Positions 7,551 to 14,048 of a stretch of DNA of 15,667 nt are shown here, in pieces. Position 1 is the stretch's first letter. Each line of letters begins with the position of its first letter. This stretch comes from Desulfobacterales bacterium (GTDB taxonomy: Bacteria; Desulfobacterota; DSM-4660; Desulfatiglandales; B25-G16): positions 1 through 15,667 of the forward strand of contig JABXJZ010000008.1 of the NCBI GenBank assembly GCA_013375335.1, read 5' to 3'. Under the pieces are notes generated by a model, which saw only the letters and a program-made list of their open reading frames with translations, was not told the origin of the DNA and searched no databases. Made by a program: the position numbers and the translations under genes.

Positions 7551-7937
7551 ATGGCTGAAGAAGTGATACGAGGTGAAGGCTTTACGGTTAAAGATAAAAG
7601 GACGTTTGATAGTGAGGGAAAGGTAAGGGAAGAATTCAAAAAGGCCAAGAAGCAGGGAGCCAAGGAAGAGGGGAAGCGCTCCGTGCCTTTGCCAGAGGTC
7701 AATTTTTCCTCCTTCCTTCTCTCACTAAGCTCCTCAACCCTCCTTCACCTTGGTGAAGTCGCAGACCCTCAGTCCGGAGAAAAAAAGAAAGACCTGGCCT
7801 TGGCAAAACAATCAATCGATATTATAAGCCTGCTCAGAGACAAGACCAAGGGCAATCTCACCCAGGAAGAGGAAAAACTCCTGGACCATCTCCTCTATGA
7901 TCTCCGCATGCGCTTTGTTAATGCAAGCAAACAATGA
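7551..7937 (+). CDS. DUF1844 domain protein, conserved hypothetical
   Basis: This small 128-residue protein has a charged, Lys/Glu-rich N-terminal part (residues 1-45). The conserved C-terminal block follows: VNFSSFLLSLSSSTLLHLGE (about 51-70), then DLALAKQSIDIISLLRDKTK and LTQEEEKLLDHLLYDLRMRF. This pattern is the DUF1844 family, common in Desulfobacterota and relatives; its biochemical function is unknown. There is no signal peptide or clear membrane segment. The ATG at 7551 has an excellent AAGGAGG (7539-7545) upstream, so the start is secure. Its stop overlaps the start of ispE in ATGA (7934-7937), indicating translational coupling. It appears to be the first gene of the plus-strand cluster. 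Confidence 0.9.
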   Translation: MAEEVIRGEGFTVKDKRTFDSEGKVREEFKKAKKQGAKEEGKRSVPLPEVNFSSFLLSLSSSTLLHLGEVADPQSGEKKKDLALAKQSIDIISLLRDKTKGNLTQEEEKLLDHLLYDLRMRFVNASKQ

Positions 7938-8836
7938 TGGGCTCCACATCCCTATATGAGAAATCCAATTCAGATTTCCTCGATGAGGCCGCGGTTGAGA
8001 TATTGGCACCGGCTAAGCTCAACTTGCTTCTGAAGATTACTGGACAGAGGACTGATGGGTATCATGAGTTACTGTCTGTTCTCGTTCCTGTGGATCTCTA
8101 TGATAAGCTAAAGATAAGTAAACTAAAAGAGGGACTAGAGGTCTATTGGAGCGGCAGGGAACTACCCGAGACCGAAGATAATCTAGTTCATAGGGCGGCT
8201 GTCCGATTTTTTGAAAGGAGTGGAATCAGGGGGGGCGCAAGGATCACGGTAATCAAAGAGATACCCATCTCTTCTGGTTTGGGTGGGGGAAGCAGTGATG
8301 CGGGTGCAACATTAAAGGGGTTAAATCAGCTTTGGGGAAACCCCCTCTCAAGAGGGGATATGGAAGAACTTGCCCTGGGTCTTGGGGCGGATGTCCCATT
8401 CTTTCTCCTGCAGAGACCATCTATCGCCACCGGAGTAGGGGAGATACTCCAACCAATAGAGGATTTTCCCTTATTTTGGTATGTTATTGTAAGCCCGAAT
8501 CTGATGGTGTCAACAGCATGGGCGTACAAGCGCTTCAAATTAAAGTTGACAGATAACTGCAACCAGAGTAAGATAAAAAACCTCAAAAAATGTATTTTCA
8601 ATATTCCTGATTTACTCTCCAATGACCTTGAAAGTGTTACCCTTAGCAGATATCCTTTTCTTTGTTCAATTAAGGCCTCCTTAATAAAGCTGGGTGCACT
8701 TGGTGCATTGATGACCGGTAGTGGCCCGAGCCTCTTTGGCCTGTTTGACTCGGCCCAGAAGGCCCATGAAGCTGGGGCTGCAATGATTCGCCTGTGGCAG
8801 GACGGAGAGGTTTTCGTAGTTAAGGGATTGAGCTAG
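7934..8836 (+). CDS. ispE: 4-diphosphocytidyl-2-C-methyl-D-erythritol kinase (MEP pathway)
   Basis: IspE phosphorylates the 2-OH of CDP-methylerythritol with ATP in the MEP isoprenoid pathway. It is a GHMP kinase. The visible motifs are APAKLNLLLKITGQRTDGYHE (25-45, with Lys28 and the substrate-binding region), the ATP loop PISSGLGGGSSDAGATL (111-127), GADVPFF (151-157, catalytic Asp153) and the C-terminal TGSGPSLFG motif. The 300-residue length is normal. The first 20 residues precede the usual family start, but no closer start codon exists. The first ATG sits in the ATGA overlap with the upstream gene, so it is the likely start. A locally AT-rich, Asn/Lys-rich stretch (about 8540-8620) falls in the variable C-terminal half. 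The downstream tRNA gene is 30 nt away. Confidence 0.96.
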   Translation: MMGSTSLYEKSNSDFLDEAAVEILAPAKLNLLLKITGQRTDGYHELLSVLVPVDLYDKLKISKLKEGLEVYWSGRELPETEDNLVHRAAVRFFERSGIRGGARITVIKEIPISSGLGGGSSDAGATLKGLNQLWGNPLSRGDMEELALGLGADVPFFLLQRPSIATGVGEILQPIEDFPLFWYVIVSPNLMVSTAWAYKRFKLKLTDNCNQSKIKNLKKCIFNIPDLLSNDLESVTLSRYPFLCSIKASLIKLGALGALMTGSGPSLFGLFDSAQKAHEAGAAMIRLWQDGEVFVVKGLS

Positions 8837-8866
8837 GGGTGCGTGGCTTGTTCATCTTTATATTTC

Positions 8867-8941
8867 TGGGGTGTCGTCAAGCGGTAAGACACGGGCCTTT
8901 GGAGCCCGCATTCGGAGGTTCGAATCCTCCCACCCCAGCCA
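8867..8941 (+). tRNA. tRNA-Gln (anticodon TTG)
   Basis: All arms can be drawn. The acceptor TGGGGTG (8867-8873) pairs with CACCCCA (8931-8937), with discriminator G and encoded CCA (8939-8941). The anticodon stem CGGGC/GCCCG (8892-8896 / 8904-8908) holds the loop CTTTGGA, anticodon TTG at 8899-8901. The T stem GGAGG/CCTCC (8914-8918 / 8926-8930) holds the loop TTCGAAT. The weak U1-A72 first pair is typical of tRNA-Gln. It lies between ispE and prs with short gaps on both sides and no obvious promoter of its own, so it is probably processed from the operon transcript. Confidence 0.97.
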
Positions 8942-8986
8942 AACACACGGGATCATCCTTTCGTAAGAGGAGAAACAGAAGATCTT

Positions 8987-9937
8987 ATGAATGAGCTGAT
9001 TGAGGGCTTGAAGCTCTTTGGCGGTACATCCAACCTAAACCTGACCAAAGAGGTGTGTGATTACCTGAATATCCTTCCAGGCGAGATGGTAAACAAGGCC
9101 TTTAGCGATGGAGAGACTCAAATAGAAATTGAGGAAGACGTGAGAGGAAGAGACACATTTATCGTCCAGTCTACATGTAGGCCGGTCAATGATAACCTCA
9201 TGCAGCTCTTGATAATCGCAGATGCACTCAAAAGGGCCTCTGCCAAAAGCATAACAGCTGTCATCCCTTATTACGGATATGCCAGGCAGGATAAGAAGGT
9301 CAAGCCGCGGGTCCCCATCAGTGCAAAGCTGGTAGCTGACCTGATTACTGTAGCTGGGGTGAATCGGGTCATATCAATTGATCTTCATGCTGGGCAGATC
9401 CAGGGATACTTCAATATCCCTGTGGACAATATATACTCAGCCCCTATCGTCCTGAATTATATACGGAAACACTTTAAGGACAATCTATCGATAATTTCCC
9501 CTGATGCTGGGGGTGTGGAGAGGGCAAGGGCCTTCGCCAAAAGGCTCGATGCCTCACTGGCCATAATAGATAAGAGAAGAGAGGGACCGAATGTTGCCGA
9601 GGCCATGAACATAGTTGGGGATGTAAAGGAAAAAACGGCTATAATTCTCGATGACATGGTTGATACAGGTGGGACGCTGATTGAGGCTGCTCAGGCATTA
9701 GTCCAAGACGGAGCAGGACACGTCTATGCCTGCTGCACACATGCTGTCCTCTCCGGCGATGCTGCGCGGAGGATAGAGGAGTCAGCTATTGAGTCACTGG
9801 TAGTAACCAATACAATTCCATTGAGTCGAAAGGCCTCTGAGTGTTCTAAGATTGAGGTGATTTCGGTGGCGGAGATCGTGGGAGAGGCCATAAAGAGAGT
9901 ATACTTTTCAAGATCTGTGAGCTCCCTCTTTGTGTAG
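8987..9937 (+). CDS. prs: Ribose-phosphate pyrophosphokinase (PRPP synthetase)
   Basis: Prs makes phosphoribosyl pyrophosphate from ribose 5-phosphate and ATP for nucleotide, His and Trp synthesis. The 316 residues carry SDGETQIEIEEDVRG (40-54), the flexible-loop region YYGYARQDKKVKPRVPISAK (95-114), DLHAGQIQGYF (132-142) and the PRPP-binding loop DDMVDTGGT (222-230). The end, SVSSLF plus one residue, is the canonical C-terminus. The ATG at 8987 gives LKLFGGTSN near the N-terminus, as in relatives. The purine-rich AAGAGGAG lies somewhat far upstream (8965-8972). It lies 45 nt after tRNA-Gln and ahead of rplY, the order ispE / tRNA-Gln / prs / rplY / pth seen in other deltaproteobacteria. Confidence 0.97.
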   Translation: MNELIEGLKLFGGTSNLNLTKEVCDYLNILPGEMVNKAFSDGETQIEIEEDVRGRDTFIVQSTCRPVNDNLMQLLIIADALKRASAKSITAVIPYYGYARQDKKVKPRVPISAKLVADLITVAGVNRVISIDLHAGQIQGYFNIPVDNIYSAPIVLNYIRKHFKDNLSIISPDAGGVERARAFAKRLDASLAIIDKRREGPNVAEAMNIVGDVKEKTAIILDDMVDTGGTLIEAAQALVQDGAGHVYACCTHAVLSGDAARRIEESAIESLVVTNTIPLSRKASECSKIEVISVAEIVGEAIKRVYFSRSVSSLFV

Positions 9938-9955
9938 CTCCGCGAGGGAGTTTTC
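9922..9955 (+). terminator. Hairpin with T-run across the prs stop codon (terminator or attenuator candidate)
   Basis: CTCCCTC (9922-9928) is a perfect complement of GAGGGAG (9944-9950) and is followed directly by TTTTC. The 15-nt loop contains the prs stop codon (9935-9937). A 7-bp stem with only four T is modest, so partial termination or an RNA-processing site between prs and rplY is more likely than a full stop. Translating ribosomes finishing prs would melt the 5' arm. Confidence 0.4.
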
Positions 9956-9987
9956 ATGCCGTTGTAAGCTCAACGAGGGGAGATAAT

Positions 9988-10632
9988 ATGCAATTAGACG
10001 CTGAAGCAAGAACCGAAACAGGTAAAGGTCCGGCACGGAGGCTCAGAAGTGTGGGTAGGCTTCCCGCCATATTTTATGGGCCAGAGACAGACCCGATTAT
10101 GCTCTCCGTAGATTATCTGCAGGTCAAAAGGATGCTGAAGGGAAAATCCAGTGAGACTGTCGTACTCGATCTGAGGATAGACTCCGATGGAGAACGTCAG
10201 TCCAAAAAGGTCATGATAAAAGAGGTACAGAGGGATCCGGTTACGAGGGATTATCTTCATGTGGATTTTTACGAGATAGCAATGGGAAAAGAACTAGAGG
10301 TAGAGATCCCCATTCATTTGATAAATATACCGATGGGAGTAAGCAATGGAGGTATCTTAGAGCATACTCGGAGGGAGCTAAGGGTATCTTGTCTGCCAGG
10401 AGATATGGTGGACAAGATAGAGATGGATGTATCTGGCCTTGATATCGGACAGTCCATTCATATCAGGGATGTTTCCCTTCCTCCAGGCTTAAAATTAATA
10501 GACGATGTAAGCCTTACCATAGCCACCGTGGTTGCCCCGTCTACAACCGCCGAGGTAGAGGAAGGGGCCGAGGTAGAGGAAGAGGCCGCTGAACCTGAGA
10601 AAGAGGAAACAGTAAGCGAAGAGGAATCCTAA
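9988..10632 (+). CDS. rplY: 50S ribosomal protein L25/TL5/Ctc (bL25)
   Basis: bL25 binds 5S rRNA in the large subunit. The 214 residues comprise the L25 N-terminal domain (LDAEARTETGKGPARRLRSV, 3-22; GRLPAIFYG, 23-31; MIKEVQRDP and LHVDFYEI, about 76-97), then a TL5/Ctc-type C-terminal beta domain (about 100-182). A highly acidic tail follows (188-214). The long two-domain form is usual outside the gamma-proteobacteria. The ATG at 9988 has GAGGGGAG (9975-9982) upstream. The tail contains two nearly identical 18-nt repeats (10549-10584) encoding AEVEEG/AEVEEE. The last codons carry GAGGA (10621-10625), which may serve as ribosome-binding site for pth. Confidence 0.95.
   Translation: MQLDAEARTETGKGPARRLRSVGRLPAIFYGPETDPIMLSVDYLQVKRMLKGKSSETVVLDLRIDSDGERQSKKVMIKEVQRDPVTRDYLHVDFYEIAMGKELEVEIPIHLINIPMGVSNGGILEHTRRELRVSCLPGDMVDKIEMDVSGLDIGQSIHIRDVSLPPGLKLIDDVSLTIATVVAPSTTAEVEEGAEVEEEAAEPEKEETVSEEES
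10549..10584 (+). repeat. Tandem 18-nt repeat in the rplY acidic tail
   Basis: Two adjacent 18-nt units (10549-10566 and 10567-10584) differ at one base and encode AEVEEG and AEVEEE. The unit length is a multiple of three, so copy-number change would keep the frame and only lengthen or shorten the Glu-rich tail. Confidence 0.85.
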
Positions 10633-10636
10633 AGAT

Positions 10637-11221
10637 ATATACCTTCTAGTCGGGCTCGGTAATCCAGGTACTGGATACAGAAACACTAGGCATAACCTTG
10701 GGCGTAAGGCGGTTGCTCTTTTATGTAAAAGGTTGGGGTTTCATTTAACTGGTCGACGCTTTCAAGCCCTGAGCACAAGCGCGAATTGGCACGACAAGGA
10801 GATAGCGTTGTCCTGTCCACAGACTTTTATGAATAGATCCGGCCTCGCAGTTAAGCACTTGGTAGAGTATTACAAACCAGAGGTCACAAACATAATGGTT
10901 GTCCATGACGACATTGATCTAGATGTTGGTCGTATCAAGATTTCCAGAGGAGGAGGGGCAGCGGGTCATCATGGGGTCGAGTCTGTAATCCACCACCTTG
11001 GAACAGAGGGATTCAACAGGGTGAGGATCGGGATAGGGCGACCGAGATATGGCGAGCCAATTAAGGATTTTGTTTTGAACCCGCCGTACGATGATCAGAA
11101 GAGGACGATCAAGGAGGTACTTCATGTAGTAACAGAGGCAATTGAATCATTTGTTTTTGAGGGTGTTGAATCGGCGATGAATAAATTCAATTTCTTGACG
11201 ATCAGGGAAGAGGATATCTAG
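10637..11221 (+). CDS. pth: Peptidyl-tRNA hydrolase, apparent non-canonical AUA start
   Basis: Pth releases tRNA from prematurely dropped peptidyl-tRNA; it is normally essential. Reading from ATA at 10637 gives 194 residues, a normal length. It begins IYLLVGLGNPGTGYRNTRHN, with the conserved Asn9 and catalytic His19 (the E. coli N10/H20 positions). TFMNRSG (63-69, Asn66), VVHDDIDL (88-95, Asp91) and GRIKISRGGGAAGHHGV (98-114) follow. The in-frame upstream stop is TAA 10613-10615. From it to the TTG at 10733 there is no ATG, GTG or TTG, and the TTG would delete the N-terminal catalytic strand. The ATA therefore stands where the family places its Met. GAGGA (10621-10625) lies 11 nt upstream, within the end of rplY. 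The conserved Asn of GHNG is His112 here. The alternatives are a base error or a recent start-codon mutation. Confidence 0.85.
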   Translation: MYLLVGLGNPGTGYRNTRHNLGRKAVALLCKRLGFHLTGRRFQALSTSANWHDKEIALSCPQTFMNRSGLAVKHLVEYYKPEVTNIMVVHDDIDLDVGRIKISRGGGAAGHHGVESVIHHLGTEGFNRVRIGIGRPRYGEPIKDFVLNPPYDDQKRTIKEVLHVVTEAIESFVFEGVESAMNKFNFLTIREEDI

Positions 11222-11238
11222 GGAGAAAGTAGGGAGGC

Positions 11239-13308
11239 ATGGATTTAGTCTGGATTTGTGTGATAGCTGGGATCTTAGGTGCTGTCGTAGTTGCGTATTT
11301 TGCGTGGTATGTCTTGCGACAGGATCAGGGGTCGGAGAAGATTAGAGAGGTCTCTGAGGCCGTTAAAGAAGGGGGACTTGCTTTTATCCATAGAGAATAT
11401 CGGACCTTGCTTGTCGTCGTGGTCGTGATAGGGGCCATTCTAGGCCTTTTAGGGTTTATTACCCCTGCGTTGGGTTGGAAAGCAGCCTTGGCCTTTATCT
11501 TTGGGGCTATTTGCTCTATGGGCGCTGGGTATGCCGGGATGAATATGGCCCTTCGGTCCAACGGAAGGACCTGTGTCGCGGCTGAAAAAGGCCTGAATGA
11601 AGGATTGAGGGTTTCCTTTAGGGGTGGGGCAGTTATGGGAATGGCCGTGGTCAGCATCGGTGTCCTGGGGTTGGCCGTTCTTTATTTTGCCTGGCATAAT
11701 GACCCTAATTTCCTGTCTATTATACCAGCCTATGGTACAGGGGCTTCATTAGTTGCCCTTTTTGCCAGGGTAGGTGGCGGTATCTTCACCAAGGGAGCTG
11801 ATGCCGGATCCGATCTTGTTGGTAAGGTAGAGGCGGGAATACCGGAGGATGACCCCAGGAATGCTGCAGTGATAGCTGATTTCGTAGGTGATAATGTTGG
11901 CGACGTATGCGGTATGGGCAGTGATCTCCTTGAGTCCTATGTGGAAACCGTTATTGCTACCATGACGTTATGCGCGGTTGCTATTGCACTGGAGATAGTC
12001 TCCGATACCAAAGCTGCGTGGCATATACCCATGCTAATCATGGCCGGAGGTATTGTAGCCTCCATAATTGGCTGCTTCTTGGTGAGAGTAGGCGAGAAGG
12101 TGGAGATGAGTGCTCTCTTAGGGGCATTGCGTCGAGGCACACTGAGCGCCTCAATATTGACAGCGATATTTGCCTTCTTGGTGATTTATTTCTTGGCTCA
12201 AAGCCTGCATCTCTTTTGGGCAGTGCTTGGCGGTCTTGTAGCCGGTGTGCTTATGGGAGAGAGCACAAACTACTTTACCTCTTATGCCTACAGGCCAACG
12301 TTAGAGATTTCCGAGGCCTCCACTGCCGGTGGTGGTGCAACCATAATTCGTGGCTTTGCCAATGGCATGATGAGCACATGGCCACCAATAGTGTTGATAG
12401 GAATAGCGATTACTGTCGCCTTTCACTTTGCTAGCTTTTACGGTGTAGCCCTAGCTGCTGTTGGCATGTTGTCGACGTTGGGTGTGACCCTGGCCACCGA
12501 TGCCTATGGGCCTGTAGCTGATAATTCCGGAGGTATCACCACGATGGTGGGGCTCCCACCTAAAGTACGTGAGAGGACTGATGCCTTAGATTCCCTGGGC
12601 AATACCACAGCTGCTACAGGTAAAGGATTTGCTATTGGTGCCGCTGCTATAAACTCATTGGGTTTGATTCTTGCCTATGCTGTGGCCACGAGAATAGTAA
12701 CCCCTGAGATGATTACGACGGGAGCATTCCCCTCAGCATTGAGCTTGCTAAGTGGGCCGGTTGTCGTTGGTACAATTCTGGGTGCCCTTATGCCCCCTGT
12801 GTTTTGTGCCATGACAATGAAGTCAGTGGGTGTTACTACAGTACGCATTATAGATGAAGTTCGTCGGCAGTGGCGTGAGATAGAGGGCTTGATGGACGGA
12901 AGGGCCAGGCCAGAGTATGATAGGTGCGTAGATATTAGCACTAGAGAGGCACTGAAACAAATGATGGCCCCTTCGATACTGACGATAATCATTCCCGTGC
13001 TTGTGGGAGTAATTCTCGGAAAGTACGCCCTAGCCGGCTTCCTTATTGGGGCCTTGATTACAGGCTTCGTCTTTGCCATCACATTAAACAATGCCGGGGG
13101 CTCCTGGGATAACGCCAAGAAATGGATTGAGGCAGGGAACTTTGGCGGTAAGGGCTCGGGTGCTCATAAGGCAGGGGTGGTCGGAGATACAGCCGGTGAC
13201 CCGATGAAAGACACTGCTGGCCCATCGCTCAATATAATGCTCAAGTTAATGTCAGTAATCTCTTTGTTGTTGGCGCCAGTACTGGTTCACTTTGGCGGTC
13301 TGATTTAG
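11239..13308 (+). CDS. hppA: Membrane-bound ion-translocating pyrophosphatase, K+-dependent type
   Basis: This integral inner-membrane pump couples hydrolysis of cytoplasmic pyrophosphate to export of H+ and/or Na+. The 689 residues are dominated by hydrophobic helices (about 16 expected in the family). The active-site loops are present: FTKGADAGSDLVGKVEAGIP (183-202), DDPRNAAVIADFVGDNVGD (204-222), DAYGPVADNSGG (421-432) and GVVGDTAGDPMKDTAGPSLN (646-665). GNTTAATGKGFAIG (454-467) has Ala458 where K+-independent enzymes have Lys, so it belongs to the K+-dependent branch, which includes Na+-pumping and dual-ion forms. The transported ion cannot be decided by eye. The ATG at 11239 follows pth by 17 nt. 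GGGAGAAAG (11221-11229) is the better-spaced ribosome-binding site, while AGGGAGG (11231-11237) abuts the start. It probably salvages energy from PPi released by biosynthesis. Confidence 0.95.
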   Translation: MDLVWICVIAGILGAVVVAYFAWYVLRQDQGSEKIREVSEAVKEGGLAFIHREYRTLLVVVVVIGAILGLLGFITPALGWKAALAFIFGAICSMGAGYAGMNMALRSNGRTCVAAEKGLNEGLRVSFRGGAVMGMAVVSIGVLGLAVLYFAWHNDPNFLSIIPAYGTGASLVALFARVGGGIFTKGADAGSDLVGKVEAGIPEDDPRNAAVIADFVGDNVGDVCGMGSDLLESYVETVIATMTLCAVAIALEIVSDTKAAWHIPMLIMAGGIVASIIGCFLVRVGEKVEMSALLGALRRGTLSASILTAIFAFLVIYFLAQSLHLFWAVLGGLVAGVLMGESTNYFTSYAYRPTLEISEASTAGGGATIIRGFANGMMSTWPPIVLIGIAITVAFHFASFYGVALAAVGMLSTLGVTLATDAYGPVADNSGGITTMVGLPPKVRERTDALDSLGNTTAATGKGFAIGAAAINSLGLILAYAVATRIVTPEMITTGAFPSALSLLSGPVVVGTILGALMPPVFCAMTMKSVGVTTVRIIDEVRRQWREIEGLMDGRARPEYDRCVDISTREALKQMMAPSILTIIIPVLVGVILGKYALAGFLIGALITGFVFAITLNNAGGSWDNAKKWIEAGNFGGKGSGAHKAGVVGDTAGDPMKDTAGPSLNIMLKLMSVISLLLAPVLVHFGGLI

Positions 13309-13523
13309 AGAGTCGGTTGCTCCTAATTGTACCAGTACTACTTCTGGTTTTGATAACGACGGTGTAAATCCGGTTATAGGAGGCTCAAATTTACTGGTTC
13401 TTTGATCAGGCCGTGAATGGCAGGTCCTTCGGAAAGGGGAGATCTGGACAAAACGTGGTGACTTAGGAAATGAGGGGTTTTGCCGATTGCATATCTAATC
13501 ACTTAAGTTAAGAGGAGGTAGCA
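13309..13523 (+). other. hppA-carD intergenic region, probable carD 5' region
   Basis: This 215-nt gap has no credible gene. Besides the weak post-hppA hairpin it shows a possible promoter: TTGATA at 13350-13355 and TTATAG at 13374-13379, spacer 18. Further on is a stem-loop, CAGGTCCTT / AAGG...GATCTG (13421-13446, one G-U pair), and then the strong carD ribosome-binding site AAGAGGAGG (13510-13518). The pattern suggests carD has its own transcript with a structured leader. No known riboswitch class was recognised. Confidence 0.35.
13331..13352 (+). terminator. Weak terminator-like hairpin after hppA
   Basis: ACCAG (13331-13335) pairs with CTGGT (13344-13348) across an 8-nt loop, with TTTTG overlapping the end of the 3' arm (13348-13352). 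The stem is only 5 bp, so termination strength is doubtful. ACCAGTACT (13331-13339) is also an exact complement of AGTACTGGT within the end of hppA (13278-13286), so the 5' arm could pair elsewhere. Confidence 0.25.
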
Positions 13524-14027
13524 ATGTTTAAGGTAGGGGATATGGCGGTGTATCCAGCACATGGTGTTGGGGTCATTGAGAGAATTGAGAATAGGAAAAT
13601 TTCGGGTTGTCAGCAAGACTTTTATGTCATGAGGATACTTGAGACCAATATGATTATCATGATCCCGTCTTCAAACGCTGCAAATGTTGGATTAAGAGAG
13701 ATAATAGATCAGAACGATGTGTCAAAGATCTTCGCCATACTTAAGAAGCGAGATGTATCTGTAAATGGCAATCAGACCTGGAACAGACGGTACAGGGATT
13801 ACATGGATAAGATTAAGAGCGGCTCTGTGTTTGAGGTTGCGGAGGTCTATCGTGATTTAACTGCAATAAAACAGGATAAAGAGCTGTCCTTTGGAGAAAG
13901 AAAGATGTTGGATACAGCCCGGAGTCTGCTTGTAAAGGAGATCTCCCTTGCCAAGAACATGAAGGAAGAGGATGTGGAGAGGGATATTCGATCCAATCTT
14001 TTTGCCCAAAGCCAAAATCAACCGTGA
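13524..14027 (+). CDS. carD: CarD/CdnL family RNA polymerase-binding regulator
   Basis: CarD-family proteins bind the RNA polymerase beta subunit and stabilise open promoter complexes, notably at rRNA and other growth-related promoters. The N-terminal Tudor-like RNAP-interaction domain (residues 1 to about 65) begins MFKVGDMAVYPAHGVGVIE. It continues through DFYVMRILETNMIIMIP (32-48) and NVGLREI (54-60). A helical DNA-contacting C-terminal part (about 66-160) includes Trp86 in NQTWNRRYRDYMDKIKSG and FEVAEVYRDL. The 167-residue length is that of stand-alone CdnL-type proteins, with no HMGA-like tail as in Myxococcus CarD. The start is secure because AAGAGGAGG lies just upstream of the ATG. It is followed by rluD after 21 nt and sits one gene from rho, so two global transcription factors are near neighbours. 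Confidence 0.93.
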   Translation: MFKVGDMAVYPAHGVGVIERIENRKISGCQQDFYVMRILETNMIIMIPSSNAANVGLREIIDQNDVSKIFAILKKRDVSVNGNQTWNRRYRDYMDKIKSGSVFEVAEVYRDLTAIKQDKELSFGERKMLDTARSLLVKEISLAKNMKEEDVERDIRSNLFAQSQNQP

Positions 14028-14048
14028 GGCAGGCGTTACTAGAAGATT

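Noticed and set aside
8831..8866. Separate promoter for tRNA-Gln (TATATT at 8859-8864)
   Set aside because: No -35 match at suitable spacing, and the start point would fall inside the tRNA.
13389..13466. 25-codon frame with ATT start after AGGAGG (13378-13383)
   Set aside because: It was considered because pth nearby seems to use a near-cognate start, but the peptide is unrecognised and the region looks like carD leader.
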